Source: Gordionus sp. m RMFG-2023 (taxonomy: Eukaryota > Nematomorpha > Gordioida > Chordodea > Parachordodidae). Taken from it: a stretch of DNA of 64,000 nt. Of this stretch, positions 52,031 through 62,379 are shown piece by piece. The first letter of the stretch is position 1. Every line of letters begins with the position of its first letter. Made by a program: the position numbers and the translations under genes. The stretch spans positions 9,215,366 to 9,279,365 of the forward strand of contig NC_088777.1 in assembly GCF_954871325.1 (NCBI RefSeq). The letters are read 5' to 3'. A model generated the notes under the pieces. That model was not told where the DNA came from. It made no database searches and was given only the letters and a program-made list of their open reading frames with translations.

Positions 52031-52442
52031 CAGTGGAGTAGATAGGAATTTTTTTAGAGGAGGTCTATACATGTAAAAGACTGGGGGGCTTCGCCTCCCA
52101 GACCCCCTTTAACGGGCCTTCGGCCCTTTTGCTCGCCCTTCGGCCGCTATTTGCTCTGACATCTTCTATAATATATAATAAATATATTTTTTAAATGCAT
52201 CAATAATATGTTTTTATAATTTAGTAGATTATTCTCAATGACTTTATTATAATACTAACCAGAATAATTTCAATAGTAATATAATATCCTTCCACAAACA
52301 TCAAAACCAGAAAAATAAAAATATTAATGGTATTTATTTAATATAAAGTCACTTTTAAGTCTTTTGAACGTATAATATAGAAAAATAATTTTGCTCTGGG
52401 AGAAGTCCAAACCCGAAAACCACCCCCGTAGCTACTCCACTG
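52031..52442. mobile_element. hAT MITE with CAGTGGAGTAG ends
   Basis: The ends are CAGTGGAGTAGATAGG and, inverted, CAGTGGAGTAGCTACGG, flanked by TTAGTACA and TTCGTACA, an 8-bp duplication with one mismatch. The interior has a GC-rich block with small hairpins (GGGGGCTTCGCCTCCC and GGGCCTTCGGCCC). It has no transposase, so it must have been moved by another hAT. Confidence 0.8.
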
Positions 52443-53324
52443 TTCGTACATGCTCTTAGTGGACATGGATTGGTTAAATTAAAGGAGGGGGAGGGCTAGA
52501 CGTGTTGACTATTAGTATAACAATGTCTGCATGTCCTTAAACAATTTATACTGGCAACGAAAGTTAAAAATTTGTAAGTTGCTATTAACTGTCGTGTTAT
52601 CTCTTTTTAATAATTTTTTCTGCTTTGTAATTAAATGATAACTTAAATTTTGGATTTGATTTTAATAAATTTTAAAAATTTTATAATATTCGGTTTCCTA
52701 TGTTAAGCCATATGAATTAAATGAATACTGAATACACCATTATCGAGGAATATGCTTAAATTTATGTATGACCTAGGCCATGTTGTGACTGATCTTTTGT
52801 ACTGTACTGTAGGTTATTTAGCCGTTCCCTTCATTTATTCTTATAAAGAATCTCTTTACAGAGCAAGTGAATTCTTTTTAAACCAATTTAATGTATAATG
52901 CATATTTTTTAAAAAAAATTAATCAATGAACCAAGACTTTATCTGCTGTCTCTTTAAATATAAAATTTGTGTCTAATATTATTGTTGTAATATATAATCC
53001 ATTTAAGAAAAGAAATAGTAATTCATATGATATTAAACCATCCACCTTATGCGAGATTATAATATTAGGCAGATATTATTTTACTTAAAAACATTAATAT
53101 AAAAATACAAACAAACATAAAGTTAAAAATAAATTTCAACATTTTCAAGAAACAATTTAAGATTTTTTTTAGCACTATTCAACTAGAATAAATATGTTTA
53201 GCTTTGAACCCTGATATTTAATGTGTTTTTTAAAATATTAGATAGCGTTGTAATTTATTCTTATATATGAAATAAATTTGATATTTCTGAGTAGCGTCGA
53301 TGGATTATTCAGTTCAATGTGTGT

Positions 53325-54121
53325 TAGAGGTCTGCATTGGGCGATGTTTGGGCCCGCCAGCTTAGGCGGGAAAAAAAATTTTAAGAACGGGCAAGCGGGC
53401 GGGTTATAAAAAAATTTAAAGTATGGGCGGGTTAAGAGATTTAAGCAATGGGCGGATGGGCAAAAAATTAAAATCATTTAGTAAATATTAATAACAAATG
53501 GTTCTTATGAACTTTTTGGGTATTATATATTAAAATGCCCCTATTTGGTATCATAAAAACTCTTTTGTATTATTAAAATTTCCTGGTGGGCTATCAAGAT
53601 TAGTAAAAAAAATATTGGCAATTCCTGCAACTAATGCTTCTTCTGAATGAGAATTTAACATTCTGGAAGGTTTTTAGAACAAAGAAGAACGTGCTTGAAT
53701 CCAGAAAATGTCGATTCATTATTATTTTTGTATTATTACATATAATATCTTTATATTTATATTTTTTCATAAGTATTTTATTTGATCAAATTATTCATAA
53801 TTTAAATTGAATATTTTTTTATGCTTAATATAGTAATTTCCATAATTAAACTTCTTGTAGAGGTGCAATGCTGAAATATTTTTATAAGATGCTTAAAAAA
53901 TTAAAACAATGGGCATAATTAAATTTTATAATAGCGAGCTTGGGCTAAAATTTTTTTTATAAATAATGTATGGGCGAATAAAATTTTTTAGACTAATGGG
54001 CGTGAGAATAAGAAATTTTAGACTAATGGGCAGTCTGACGTGTATATTTTTTTAAAAAACTATGGGCGGGCTGGGTGGGCGGGTTAAAATTTTTTAAAAT
54101 ATTGAATGGTGCAGACTTCTA
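53325..54121 (+). mobile_element. hAT deletion derivative with remnant of transposase C-terminus
   Basis: The ends are TAGAGGTCTGCATTGGGCG and, inverted, TAGAAGTCTGCACC, the same TAGAG-TCTGCA type as the nested element at 29903. Subterminal regions carry repeated GGGCGGGC and TGGGCG motifs. At about 53585-53720 the plus strand still shows LAIPATNASSE and EFNILEGF, a hAT dimerisation block with stops. The 8-bp flanks (ATGTGTGT and GTTTTTGT) agree at only five positions, so the copy is old. The adjoining stretches 52443-53324 and 54122-54504 hold no supported gene. Confidence 0.7.
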
Positions 54122-54504
54122 GTTTTTGTATCACAATCCAATAGTTTTGGGTTTAAATCCAACAAGGATCTTTTCTAAAGCCGGCTAGGTGGTTCCATTA
54201 GGTGATAATATACAGAATATCGGAAGCGACCACGTAATTCCATAATATAAGTCTTATATAGATTTGATGAATCCATATTATTTTATTCTATTTGCAAAAA
54301 ATTGAAAATATAATTTTTTTTCATCAAATCTCTAAACACCTATATTAATAAATAAGTGGGTCTTATTATATTTTAACATAGTTTGATCCCTTTTAGCAAG
54401 TGGCTACATGGCGACCAACGTCATAAAGCATTGCCCATTTTATTACTTGAAAAAAAATTGCCCACCTTAAAGTTCGGTCAGTTTTTTAAAATTTTTAATT
54501 TTTT

Positions 54505-55089
54505 ATGAGCCTAGTTTCTTGCCTATCTTGGGTTCCAAGAGGATATGCAGCAGCAAGATCTCAAAGAGTAAATATATTTTTTAAATATTTATTTATCCTA
54601 CTTATTAGATAAAATTAGACGAGACCGAATTAAAAGCTCTTTTTAATAATGAGACAAAGTAAAGTTTATTATCATTTTTTAAAATTTAATCTATATATAG
54701 TGAAAGTGAAATTGCCACTAATAGTAACGTTGATAGATGTTTAGAAAGTGAAGTAGATAATATATATGGTTTAAATTCATATGAGGAGGATGCTGATAAA
54801 TCTGAAGAAAATTTTGGCAAAGAATTTGTTAATCTCTCTAAAATATCGTGTTATCATTCTAACAAATTAGACCCATACATTAACCATAAAAAAGATATAG
54901 GAGGAACAAAAAAACAAACACATAAATTAGAAGATGTAATTTTATACACTAAATCTCATTTAATTTCATAATAATTTAAGTCTGATTTAGATTCTGATGA
55001 GCTAGATGATTGGCTAATCAAACCTGATGATAATTTATTGTCTTGTGGTGTTATAAGTGCTGATGGCAAAGGCTCTATAGAGACATATA
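54505..55089 (+). CDS. PWP1: PWP1 (periodic tryptophan protein 1), first four exons
   Basis: PWP1 is a nucleolar WD-repeat protein needed for ribosomal RNA production and large-subunit assembly. Four plus-strand exons join in phase: 54505-54567 (MSLVSCLSWVPRGYAAARSQ), 54609-54658 (IKLDETELKALFNNETK), 54701-54935 (acidic linker, then NKLDPYI) and 54981-55089 (DDWLIKPDDNLLSCG). These correspond to the human N-terminus (CVAWV then VELSKEE), the QDPYVTL segment and EDFLIKPSDNLIVCG. The introns are only 41, 42 and 45 nt. The WD repeats that should follow are not found before the minisatellite and transposons, so they lie beyond the right edge across a very large intron, or the gene is truncated. 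A frame at 55158-55210 joins in phase but does not resemble PWP1. Confidence 0.8.
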
Positions 55090-55216
55090 GTATATAATAT
55101 ATATTAAAATTTTAGTTAAAAAATTAAATAAAAGATTTCCCTTTTTTATTAATATAGATTTATATTATTTAAAAATATATATTGTTGACACTAAAGCTGT
55201 ATGGCTGCATGCCCAT

Positions 55217-55660
55217 AAAAATGGGGAAAATAGAAAAATTTTATGTACCCCCATTTATGATGCAAATAGAATTTATGTTGGTAAATAGAAAAACATATAT
55301 AACTTCATATATGGTGCAAATAGAAATTAAATAGAAAAATATAAACTTTTTATAACCTCATCTATGGTACAAATATTATGGGGGTAAATAGGAAAATATA
55401 AAATTCTTATAACATCATGTATGGTGCAAATAATGGGGGTAGATAGAAAAATATAAGCTTATAACTTAATCTATGGTGCAAATAGAATTAATGAGGGTAA
55501 ATGAAAAAATATAAACTTCTTAACCTCATATATGGTGGAATTTATGAAGTTAAGTAGGAAAATATGAACTTTCATCCATGGTACAAATAGAATATATGAG
55601 GGTAAATAGAAACTTAAATAAAAACTTATAACTTATCCATGGTGTAATTAGAATTAACTA
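55217..55660. repeat. Degenerate minisatellite, about 60-bp unit
   Basis: Seven or eight imperfect units share the blocks GGTAAATAGAAAAATATAAA, TTATAACCTCAT and ATGGTGCAAATAGAATT. Units differ by small deletions, so spacing varies. It lies directly downstream of the fourth PWP1 exon, probably within an intron. Confidence 0.85.
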
Positions 55661-56498
55661 ATATTCCTATCTTAAGAATACCCTATATTAAATAAATGTT
55701 ATAAAATTATCAATAATTATGTCTAACAGCCATTTTTATTTTGTAACAAAAACAAAAATTTAAAACTTTAAATAATTTCAACATTTTGGTTTAAAATAAA
55801 AACAAAAATCAATCACATTGTGTAAATACAGTTAGCGACAGGTAATACAAAACCAAATTTTTCCCCGAGGTTTTTAAAATATTTCACAGCAAAAATGGTA
55901 CCAATTAAGACACATCACACATGACTGATAAACCTTTATTTAACATAATATGAACATCCATGGCATAGCCATGGTTCTGCTAGGATATTTTTATATAAAT
56001 TCTTAAGTTTTTTCCAAGCATCCAGTGTAAAATGGGTTTTCAGGATATTGATATCGGCATCTTTATCGACAGCAAAACGACAAACACAACACGACATTAA
56101 ACAACAGAGCAGCTAATGTGTCGTAGACATAGAATTCATAGTAGTTGCAACACGCATATTTTTATTTTTTTTTAAAAATGGTATCTATTATAACTTTAAA
56201 ATTAATCCTATTATATCGTTATATGAAAAGAAGGAGAAAAAATAACTTGAATGTTAGAAAAGAAGAGGAAGGAGAGTTCTCAGTACTTTTCCCAAAACTT
56301 ATAACAATCCTGAAAAGTTTTACAATTATATGAGATTAACCAAAGTATATATTTTATTGTATAATTTTAATTTTTTATTTAGAAAACCTTTTATTATATT
56401 TTAACCCATATTAAATCAAAACAAATGGTAAAAAAACAAATTTTATTAAAAATCCCACATCAGTAGAAGAAAAATTGATGATCACACTAAGGTTTATA

Positions 56499-57998
56499 CA
56501 GAGTTGTTAAAAGCTATAAAAGTAGCGTGCTACCGCTATTGCTATTTGTTAAAAAAGTAGCGCGCTACCGCTATCGCTATTTGTCAAAAAAAGTAGCTCG
56601 CTATTAGCTATTATTTTTTAAAAGTAGCTTTAGCTACTTTTTATAAAAAATTTACAAACAAATTTTTTATTTTTTGCTTATAATGTTATTGTATAGTAAA
56701 TATATGAAAATCAACATTTATAAATATTAAAATATAGTTAGTTTTGATTATAAAAAAATTTATGTAATAAAAATAAATATTTATGGTAATTTGTTGCAAT
56801 TTAATAATAAAATCATTTCAATATTATCATCTCCAAGTCTAGAGTGATGATCAGAAAGTATAAGTTTTGCCTTATTAAATAATCTCTCGACACTAGCACT
56901 TGAGGGTAAGGGCGTATTTAATCTTATATACATATTTTTAATATAAGATAGATTATCAATAATTTTATTTGCAAGTACATCGTATGCCTGGCATCCTATT
57001 TTCATTTTGAGGGCTAATGCCACAGATCTTCTTTTTAAAGTTCTAGGGAATAGCCAATGGCCTGTGATTCCCACATAAGCTCAAAAATTATAATCAGATC
57101 AATTTATAAATATAAATAAGTTTTTACCTTCTGTTATGTGTTCAATTATCTCCGGTGGTACATATATATGATATCTCTGATAACTCTACTATTAGTGTCT
57201 GGCGGCATAAAATTGTTGTACCAGGGGATAGAGTTTTAATCATCATTACAAATGATGGATTATCAACTAAGGACATTGACTGAACTGTATAAATTATAAA
57301 ATCAACAATAACTTTATTAGCCTATTTCTGAGAAATATTGTCATTTACATTATTAATTTGGTTTGAATTGAATTAGTCTTTTTGGATGTAGAGTCGCCTA
57401 TACATTTAGATGTTTCTCCATTTCCTTAAAACTTATGAACAGTCTTATAAAATAAATATTATTAGAATGTAAAAATGACAATTTTCCTTTAGGTGTTTCT
57501 TGAGGTTATAGCTACTGGATTGATTTGAGGAAATATTTATTTTTACATTTTAAACAAATAAATTTGAAACCAGTTTTGGTTATATATTTATTTTAAAAAA
57601 ATTTCATATCTAGGGTAGGAAAATTTGTATTATAGCTATTAAGAACATTTTCTTCCCTGGTATCTTCCATTTCATTAATATCATTGTCTGAATCACTTGC
57701 AACAATTTGGATATCCATAGGCGATGACATTTTAATTAACACGTGATTTAGGTTTATAATACAAATGAAAATATAAATTACAAATTGAAATTATATTTTA
57801 ATTTCAAAATTAAATAATAAATTATAAAAATTTTACACTTACCTTCATTATATTTTTTAAAAGTAGCGAAGTAGCGGCTACTTGGCTACTTTCAAAAGAA
57901 GTAGCGCACTAAAAAATTAAATAATTACAAAAAAAGTAGCCGCTATTAGCTATAGCTACCAAAAAAGTTCGCTATAGCGCGCTACTTTAACAACTCTG
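56499..57998 (-). mobile_element. hAT transposon nested in Harbinger copy 1
   Basis: The ends are CAGAGTTGTTAAAAG and, inverted, CAGAGTTGTTAAAGTAGCG, flanked by a perfect 8-bp duplication GGTTTATA (56491-56498 and 57999-58006). Just inside both ends are many copies of AGTAGCGCGCTACCGCTA-type motifs. On the minus strand a start near 57731 (MSSPMDIQIVASDSDND) leads to a BED-type zinc finger (FKFICLKCKNKY), and the C-terminal dimerisation block is at 57074-56781 (PLPSSASVERLFNKAKLILS). The catalytic middle is largely absent, so this is an internally deleted copy. Confidence 0.9.
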
Positions 57999-58149
57999 GG
58001 TTTATATTATTTATTTTATTTTATATAATCAAAATTGCTTAGATATTTGGGAACAGGATGTAACTATCCAAGTTAGCCTATTCATATAAAATGGGATTAT
58101 AGAAAATTCAAAAAATACTTATTTCAACATGTACTGTAATATTTGAAGT

Positions 58150-58890
58150 ATTAGAAAATATCCATTTGAAACCACCTAATTTAAATGACTTCTAAATAAT
58201 TGCGGATCAATTTGAGAAGTCTTGGAACTTTCTAAATTGTGTTGGAGTCATTGATGGTAAACACATTGAGATTAAAAATCTTTCTAATTCTGGGAGCTTA
58301 TATTACAACAAAAAACATTATTTCTCCATGATACTACAAGCATTAGTAGATAGTAAAGGTAGATTTATAGTAATTGCTGTAGGCAGTTATAGCAGTGAAT
58401 CAGATGGAGGTGTGTACTCAAATTCTTTGTTATCAAAAATGATTGAGAATGGAGACTTAGATATTCCACCACCAAAAAACCTACCAAATACAAGTATCAT
58501 TCTGTCACATATTTTTGTGGATGATGATACTTACCCGTTAAAATATTATATTATGAAACCTTATAAAGGTAATGATAAAACAATATATTTTTTTAAGGCT
58601 AAAGAAAAGAACAATTTAAAGTTTTTACATATAAAAAAAAAGTAAGAAAATAAATTTTTTAAGGTTATTAAATTTTAAAGGTTATATTATTCATTTTATT
58701 TTTACATATTTAACAGGTAAGTTAACAAATATTCAAGAAAATTATAATTATTGCCTTTCAAGGGCCAGAAGAATGGTGGAATGCACCTTTGTCATATTGG
58801 CATCTAAATGGCCTATTCTTAATCGAGCCTTGGATAGAAAACAGATCTCCACCTCAAGGATACTCAAGATTCTAAACAAAATAATTATTT
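58150..58890 (+). pseudogene. Harbinger (HARBI1-like) DDE transposase
   Basis: The nuclease would excise and insert the element. Recognisable blocks are VIDGKHIEIKN (first Asp), GSYSSESDGGVY (second Asp), FVDDDTYPLKYYIMKPY and, after a short intron at about 58642-58716, SRARRMVECTFVILASKWPI, which carries the Glu of the Harbinger RLSRARRxVE motif. An in-frame stop lies upstream of the first block, near 58191, and the start is split off by the nested hAT, so the gene is unlikely to work. Confidence 0.75.
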
Positions 58891-60059
58891 ATGGAATCTC
58901 AATCTATAAAAAACCCCTCAAAGGTTTCTATATTTCTGAATATTTTTAAAATAAATTATCATGGCAATTATAGCTTTATAATTTAATAAATTTTAAAAAT
59001 ATTACTCTATTTTTTTTATATTGATTTGTAATTATTTAATAAAAGAAAGTTTATTTATTATATGTGTCTTAAATATGATTAAAATAATATAAAAGCCCTC
59101 CAATGAAATAATAACAATGCAATATAATATTTTTTTATTTTTCTTGGTCACTGTCAAAATTGAAGAGTATTTCAAAATAATTTTAATAAGCTTTTTATTT
59201 CCCCTTTCTGATCATCTTTTGCAAGTGTTTGCTCAAGCATGACATTGATCCAAGAATTTGTAGATAATCTTCTTTCTTTCATTTTTCCTATTTCAAGTAT
59301 TTGCTCAAATAGATTTAGTTTAAAATAATAAAAATATTTACAAATTCAAATTACCATGATCAATATCCTTCTTTTTAATTAATTATTTGCAAGATAAATT
59401 TGATCCTATACTAGTTGAGGTGATGTTAAATATATATAATATTATTTATATAAAATATGATTACAATCATTCCTTAAAATTGTAGCTTCTCCACTTGTCT
59501 CTATGCAGGAAATTTCAATGGCTATGTGTTAATAAAATCTTAACAAATATTAGTATATTTACCATCTTCATATTGATAATTTTCATTACCATTCATTGGC
59601 TCATACATTGCTCTAGCAATATTTGCTTCATCAATTTTAGATATAACAGAATTTGTTTTTTTCAAATTGGTATACTGAATCCCTGGCTCTATAGTTTTTA
59701 TGTTCCCTCATAAATCAATCTCATAGATTTTTCCATGCAGATTTGGCCATCTCTACTGCAAAAGAAAAATATCTCAAATTAATATACTCTTTAATTACTT
59801 GTCTCAATATTGTTTTCAGCTGATGGTATCTGATGGAGTTGATCAAATCTTCTTTAATGATTTTCTAAAAAAATTATTAACTTAATATTTATTTATATTC
59901 TAATATATATATATATAATTTATTATTTTAATAGCGTTTCAAAAATTTACTTGTTAATTTTCTTTTTCGGCCGTATTGTAGTTATGTCGCTCTGATTTGT
60001 AAAATGCGACAAATTTGGCGGGAATGTCGTGTCGCGTCGCAAAAGCCACTATGAATAGT

Positions 60060-60960
60060 CATTGGTAATTACATATATTTGTATTTTATCTATGTTTGTG
60101 CAAACCTCTACAAAAAGATTTGAGAGATGAAAGAAAAAACTTATTAAAATTATTTTTGATTTATTGTTAAATTATGAAAGTGATCATGAATCAAAAATAT
60201 TATATTGCATTGTTATTATTTCTTTGAAGAGCCTTTATATTATTTTAATCATATTTAAGAAATAAATAAACTTTCTTTTTATTAAATAATTACAAATCAA
60301 TATAAAAAAATTAGGGTAATATTTTTAAAATTTATTAAATTATAAAGCTATAATTGCCATGATAATTTATTTCTATAAAAATATTCAGAAAAGGCATCTC
60401 TAAATCTTTAGAAACCTTTGAGGGGTTTTTTATAGATTGAGGATTCCATAAATAATTATTTTGTTTATGATCTTGAGTATTCTTGGGTGGAGATCTATGT
60501 TTTCTTTATTAATAACCAAATTGTGTAATAGTGCATAAGTTTTTATAATTGTTTCGCTATTGGTGATATTAGTATCCCTCGATTAAGAATACACCATTTA
60601 GTTGCCAATATACCAAAGGTGCATTCCACCATTCTTCTGGCCCTTGAAAGGCGATGGATAGTTACATCCTGTTCCCTAATATCTAAGCAATTTTGATTAT
60701 TTAAAATAAAATTAAAATAAACTTATCATCAATTTTTCTTCTACTGATGTAGGATGGATTATTTATAAGTTTTGGGAATAGTAATGAGAATTCTCCTTCC
60801 TCTTCTTTTCTAACATTCAGAATATATTTTCTCCTTTTCATATAAGGATATTAGAAATAATTTAAAAGTTGTTTAGATACCTTTTTTAAAAAAAATAAAA
60901 TATGCTTGTAGCAACTGTCATAAATGATACCCATTTTAGTAGAAATATCAATCAATTTTA
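60060..60960 (-). mobile_element. PIF/Harbinger copy 2, inverted and internally deleted
   Basis: Read on the minus strand, this copy follows the left part of copy 1 (GTTGCTACAAGCATATTTTA, TCAGTAGAAGAAAAATTGAT, AACAGGATGTAACTATCC) and then jumps directly to the end of the transposase (CGCCTTTCAAGGGCCAGAAG) and the 3' region. The DDE core is absent. It also lacks the hAT found in copy 1, so it gives the empty site. The two copies lie head to head around 60055. Confidence 0.75.
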
Positions 60961-61543
60961 TAAATATATAAATATATTAGTTTTTAATTAACCAAATGTC
61001 AGTCATTTCTGACAAAGATTTTTGTTTATATTTTTTTTTGAACAAAGAAACACTTTTTTTTTTATGACTTTTCGATTTTTATATTTTTGTGACTTTTAAA
61101 TTTTTGATAACCTTTTTTTTATGGTAATAAAACCTTTTTAAATTATGATAATATTTTGCGCCTTTAATTTTTTACCTTTGTAATTTGATATAGTTTTATT
61201 TAATAAAGATATAGATCCGAAGATTAGTTTGCCTAGCATTTAATTTGATAGTTTGCATTCTGAGTTTAGCTTTATAGTAGAATTTAGTCTTAGTAATTTT
61301 TCTGATATAATTAATATTTGAACCTCTTGTTTCCTCGTTATTTTCGGTTTTTTGTCATTGGTGACCGAGACCACCAGGATTGTTTAGATTCCAGGGTTAT
61401 TCGGTATTTCAAGGTAAAGAAAAAATATTTTATTTTATATTTTGTATCTCACCTCAGAACACAACGCAATCACATTTTTGTTTAAATTTTTTAAAAATTG
61501 AACAAGGCCGTTTTAAGGTAATATAAATTTTTCATATAATGAG

Positions 61544-62356
61544 ATGGGCTTTATATTTAATTTTGATATTGAGCCTAGCGTATTTGATAAAATTTCGGAG
61601 TATCCGAGTATTACTTATCAAAGTTTGTATCAAATGGTTGATAAATTTGATGTAAATAATGCCGTAGTGACAATTTTATTGTTGGTTCTACTGTACGTGT
61701 TATATATTACAATAAAATTTTTGTTTGGAAAATGTACTCTGGGCGCGACTAGAGTATATGGTAATTGGAAAATAGACACTCCGGTGTCGGCTGATTGTTG
61801 GAAAAAGATTTCGGTCTTGGAAAGTAGTTTAAATGGAATTTTAAATGAAATCAAGAACGGCAGACCTGAAAAGGTGGAAATGATGAAAGATAATAACGAT
61901 GATCGTTTGGATAGTGTGGAGAGATCTATAGTTATCCTCCAGGAATTGAAAGAATTAAAAGACATGATTAAGATTATATATCAGGATATGAATACGTTGG
62001 TTATGGCTAATAGTAATAGTAATAAAGGCCAAGTGCGTGGTCCGACATGGACAGATGGAAAAAATATTTCCATTGAAAAAAATGGCTTTTCAGGTCATAA
62101 GAAAATTTTTGAAGATTTGAAATGTACCCGTTGTGGGTATGTGGGTCACAAGGTAGAGACCTGCGTAGTCAAAGAACAAAATTTTCGTGAAGGTTTTCCG
62201 TTAAAGAGATTGGCATCAGAAAATTTTAATGTTAGAAAAATTTCTGGTACTAACACGAATAAATTTGATGTTTTACGACCGAATTATGGCAAATCCCGTT
62301 TGTGTTTTAAATGTAACAAACCGGGACATGTAGCCATAAACTGTATCAAAAATTGA
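61544..62356 (+). CDS. Ty3/gypsy gag
   Basis: This 270-residue frame is the structural protein of the LTR element. It ends with two zinc knuckles of the C-x2-C-x4-H-x4-C form (CTRCGYVGHKVETC and CFKCNKPGHVAINC), which bind RNA in this family. A hydrophobic stretch at about residues 42-62 (VVTILLLVLLYVLYITIKFL) looks like a membrane segment, which is unusual for gag. A helical region follows. Gag and pol are adjacent, as is normal; elements of this family reach pol by read-through or frameshifting. Confidence 0.85.
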   Translation: MGFIFNFDIEPSVFDKISEYPSITYQSLYQMVDKFDVNNAVVTILLLVLLYVLYITIKFLFGKCTLGATRVYGNWKIDTPVSADCWKKISVLESSLNGILNEIKNGRPEKVEMMKDNNDDRLDSVERSIVILQELKELKDMIKIIYQDMNTLVMANSNSNKGQVRGPTWTDGKNISIEKNGFSGHKKIFEDLKCTRCGYVGHKVETCVVKEQNFREGFPLKRLASENFNVRKISGTNTNKFDVLRPNYGKSRLCFKCNKPGHVAINCIKN

Positions 62357-62379
62357 CTATATGATTGCAAATGTAATCA

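Larger units (their letters stand above)
56050..60050 (+). mobile_element. PIF/Harbinger transposon, copy 1, with nested hAT
   Basis: The plus strand encodes a Harbinger DDE transposase at about 58150-58890, and the minus strand near 59330-59160 ends in a second product (EQILEIGKMKERRLSTNSW), as expected for the Myb/SANT-like partner gene of this superfamily. The right end, inverted, contains GACGCGACACGACATT; the left contains AACACAACACGACATT, a diverged terminal repeat, so the borders are approximate. A 1500-bp hAT element lies inside at 56499-57998. A second, shorter copy lies next to it in inverted orientation. Confidence 0.7.

Noticed and set aside
54150-54172. GGGTTTAAATCC resembling a tRNA B box
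   Set aside because: No A box or acceptor stem upstream; it may be a SINE trace at most.
55158-55286. Fifth PWP1 exon
   Set aside because: It joins in phase, but the residues do not resemble PWP1 and the frame runs into the minisatellite.
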